Positions 5,962-7,145 of a stretch of 7,145 nucleotides of DNA are shown here, in pieces. Within the stretch, counting starts at the first letter, position 1. Each line of letters starts with the position of its first letter. The DNA lies in the NCBI GenBank assembly GCA_020025375.1, contig JAHHSF010000067.1:1-7145 (forward strand), read 5' to 3'. The position numbers and the translations under genes were made by a program. The stretch comes from Oscillospiraceae bacterium (GTDB lineage Bacteria; Bacillota; Clostridia; Oscillospirales; Oscillospiraceae). The notes under the pieces are model-generated. The model made no database searches, had not been told where the DNA came from, and was given only the letters and a program-made list of their open reading frames with translations.

Positions 5962-6792
5962 TTATTTCTCCATCATGTGGACGTTGATGTGGTCGTAGGT
6001 CATCTCAATCCCATTCTGGTCGAAGGCCAGCTTCACCTCACGGAGCACGTCGAAGTACACGTCCCAATAGTCACCATTGGCGCACCAAGCCCGCAAGGTG
6101 TAGTCGATGGCACTGGAACCGTACTTGCTGACCCGAGCAAAGGGCGCGGGGTCGGCCAGGACCTTGGCGTGGCCAGCCAGGACCTTCTCCAGGACGGTCT
6201 CCACCTTCTCCACCGGCGCAGCGTAAGAGGCGGAGACCACCAGGTCCACCCGGCGCTTCTCCTCGGCGCTGTAATTCACGATCTTTGCCCCGGAGATCTC
6301 GCTGTTGGGGAGAAAAATGAGCTTGTTGTCCACAGTGGTCACCTTGGTATACACCAGTCCGATATCGGTGATGGTACCGGAGATCCCGGCGGTCTCCACA
6401 TAGTCTCCCACGGCGAAGGGCTTGGCGGTCAGGAGCATGAGGCCCCCGGCCAGGTTGGACAAGGTGCCCTGGATGGCCAGGGAAACGGCCAGACCAGCCA
6501 GGCTCAAGACCGCCAGAAGGGAGGTCACGGGGATACCAATATAGTCGGCCACAATGAGGATGATGAGGAACCAGAGAAGGATATTGAGGACGGATTTGAT
6601 GAAGGTATGGAGGCTCTTCTCCACCTTCAGGCGGAGGATGGCCTTCTCTGCAATACTCATCAGCAGCTTCTTAACGATCAGGCAGACAACAAAGAGAAGG
6701 GCCAGCATCAGGACCTTGGTCCAGGTGAACTGGCTGAGGGTTTGGGACACACTTCCCAGAACTTCCTCGGCGCTGGTGGTAACATCAGGCAT
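5962..6792 (-). CDS. mscS: MscS-family small-conductance mechanosensitive channel
   Basis: A 276-residue inner-membrane channel that opens under membrane tension and releases solutes during osmotic downshock. Three transmembrane helices are visible at about 27-44, 66-86 and 89-122. The pore helix carries the small-residue pattern SLAGLAVSLAIQGTLSNLAGG, followed by the family signature KPFAVGDYVE (124-133). The cytoplasmic beta domain follows (IFLPNSEISGAKIVNYS at 159-175), then the alpha/beta region ending in IEMTYDHINVH. Length is close to that of E. coli MscS (286). The start at 6792 is chosen for its AAAGGAAG site about 6 bases upstream. An in-frame ATG at 6855 would add 21 charged residues without a good ribosome site. 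It is convergent with the DUF4830 gene and appears monocistronic. Confidence 0.94.
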   Translation of the reverse strand: MPDVTTSAEEVLGSVSQTLSQFTWTKVLMLALLFVVCLIVKKLLMSIAEKAILRLKVEKSLHTFIKSVLNILLWFLIILIVADYIGIPVTSLLAVLSLAGLAVSLAIQGTLSNLAGGLMLLTAKPFAVGDYVETAGISGTITDIGLVYTKVTTVDNKLIFLPNSEISGAKIVNYSAEEKRRVDLVVSASYAAPVEKVETVLEKVLAGHAKVLADPAPFARVSKYGSSAIDYTLRAWCANGDYWDVYFDVLREVKLAFDQNGIEMTYDHINVHMMEK

Positions 6793-6836
6793 AGTTTTCT
6801 TCCTTTCTATCTGTATCTCATTTACATAGGGTTTCC

Positions 6837-6863
6837 ATTTTACTTGAAATACCATTAAGACAA
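6837..6863 (-). promoter_or_regulatory. Possible promoter of mscS
   Basis: On the minus strand TTGTCT (6858-6863) and TAAAAT (6837-6842) are 15 bases apart, shorter than the ideal 17. Transcription from here would give a leader of about 40 bases before ATG 6792 and would exclude the structured stretch at 6870-6990. Confidence 0.3.
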
Positions 6864-6869
6864 TGGAAA

Positions 6870-6995
6870 GAGGGTTTTACGGCTTCCCGATACCTTGCGG
6901 GCTATTGTGGGTGACTGACAGCTTTCCTCTCCGTATCGGAGGACTCTCCGGGTCCAGGCCCACAGGCCGATGTTCAGAACGGCCTGTGGATTACA
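6870..6995. other. Non-coding spacer between tuf and mscS with multiple inverted repeats, unassigned
   Basis: No coding frame with a ribosome site is apparent here. The clearest element is a perfect 10-bp inverted repeat (6960-6969 with 6980-6989) with a 10-base loop. It has no T-run on either side, so it is not a standard terminator. Other possible pairings are 6929-6933 with 6937-6941, 6886-6889 with 6898-6901, 6887-6893 with 6933-6939 (7 bp), and 6906-6911 with 6959-6964 (6 bp). Several are mutually exclusive. I do not recognise a known riboswitch or ncRNA family on either strand. Confidence 0.4.
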
Positions 6996-7015
6996 AACAA
7001 AAATGGGGGGCAAAG

Positions 7016-7044
7016 AAAAAGCGCGGACCCTGACGGGTCCGCGC
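7016..7044 (-). terminator. Rho-independent terminator of tuf
   Basis: A perfect 10-bp GC-rich stem (7021-7030 with 7035-7044) has loop TGAC in plus-strand letters. On the minus strand it is followed by TTTTTCTTTG (7011-7020). It lies about 35 bases beyond the tuf stop. Confidence 0.92.
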
Positions 7045-7078
7045 CTTTAAATGCTGTTTTCCTCAAAGTGGGAAGAAC

Positions 7079-7145
7079 TTACTTCTCCTCGACCTCGATG
7101 ACAACGCCGGAACCGACGGTACGGCCACCCTCACGGATAGCGAAA
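7079..7145 (-). CDS. tuf: Elongation factor Tu, C-terminal end (partial at window edge)
   Basis: Only the last 21 codons and the TAA (7079-7081) are in the window. The peptide FAIREGGRTVGSGVVIEVEE plus a final lysine is the very conserved C-terminus of bacterial EF-Tu, the GTPase that delivers aminoacyl-tRNA to the ribosome. This part belongs to the C-terminal beta-barrel (domain 3). The start, and any linked fusA or ribosomal protein genes, lie to the right of the window. A strong terminator follows, so mscS is probably not co-transcribed with it. Confidence 0.95.
   Translation of the reverse strand, partial: FAIREGGRTVGSGVVIEVEEK

Noticed and set aside
5977..6858. 293-codon plus-strand frame opposite mscS
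   Set aside because: Shadow of a clear MscS gene. Rich in Gly, His and Asp, with no domain and no ribosome site.
6960..6989. 10-bp inverted repeat considered as a terminator
   Set aside because: Neither strand has a T-run after the stem, and the tuf transcript already has a strong terminator upstream of it.
1..7145. CRISPR arrays, insertion sequences, tRNA or rRNA genes, defence genes
   Set aside because: No regularly spaced repeats, transposase motifs, tRNA-like cloverleaf or rRNA signature were seen on reading either strand.

Overview
The window looks like a chromosomal segment from a GC-rich Clostridia (Firmicutes), most likely an Oscillospiraceae-type gut anaerobe. The signs are strong AAGGAGG-type ribosome binding sites, use of GTG and TTG starts, a DUF4830 protein, and an ftsE-ftsX-M23 hydrolase-S41 protease gene order. 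The species assignment is inference. Nearly all genes read leftwards on the minus strand; one short gene and one gene fragment are on the plus strand.

Reading the minus strand from right to left: the last 21 codons of tuf (EF-Tu) end in a strong terminator (7016-7044). A non-coding stretch with several inverted repeats follows (about 6870-6990), then a MscS-type mechanosensitive channel (5962-6792). A bidirectional terminator (5925-5959) separates mscS from a convergent plus-strand gene for a membrane-anchored DUF4830 protein (5434-5922). That gene is divergent from an RsuA-family 16S rRNA pseudouridine synthase (4609-5328, TTG start). A PucR/CdaR-type transcription regulator (3426-4514) follows, with a textbook sigma-A promoter and its own terminator.

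The left half is a cell-division and cell-wall module. ftsE (2658-3350) and ftsX (1784-2674) overlap by 17 bp. A secreted coiled-coil M23 peptidoglycan hydrolase of the PcsB/EnvC type (496-1761) comes next, then the start of an S41 protease gene (N-terminus, 259-483). In this layout the FtsEX ATPase/permease would use cytoplasmic ATP to activate the extracellular hydrolase at the septum. The S41 (Ctp-type) protease may process envelope proteins in the same pathway.

The most unusual feature is at the left edge. The S41 N-terminus on the minus strand (signal anchor and about 75 residues) stops abruptly near 259-267. From there to position 1 the plus strand encodes the catalytic half of an S41 protease, with Ser and Lys in place. 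The two halves point at each other. The gene has therefore been inverted internally (natural rearrangement or invertible segment), or the contig is chimeric here. The window cannot decide between these. Apart from this and the structured tuf-mscS spacer, the region looks like ordinary core genome; I see no undescribed defence or mobile system.
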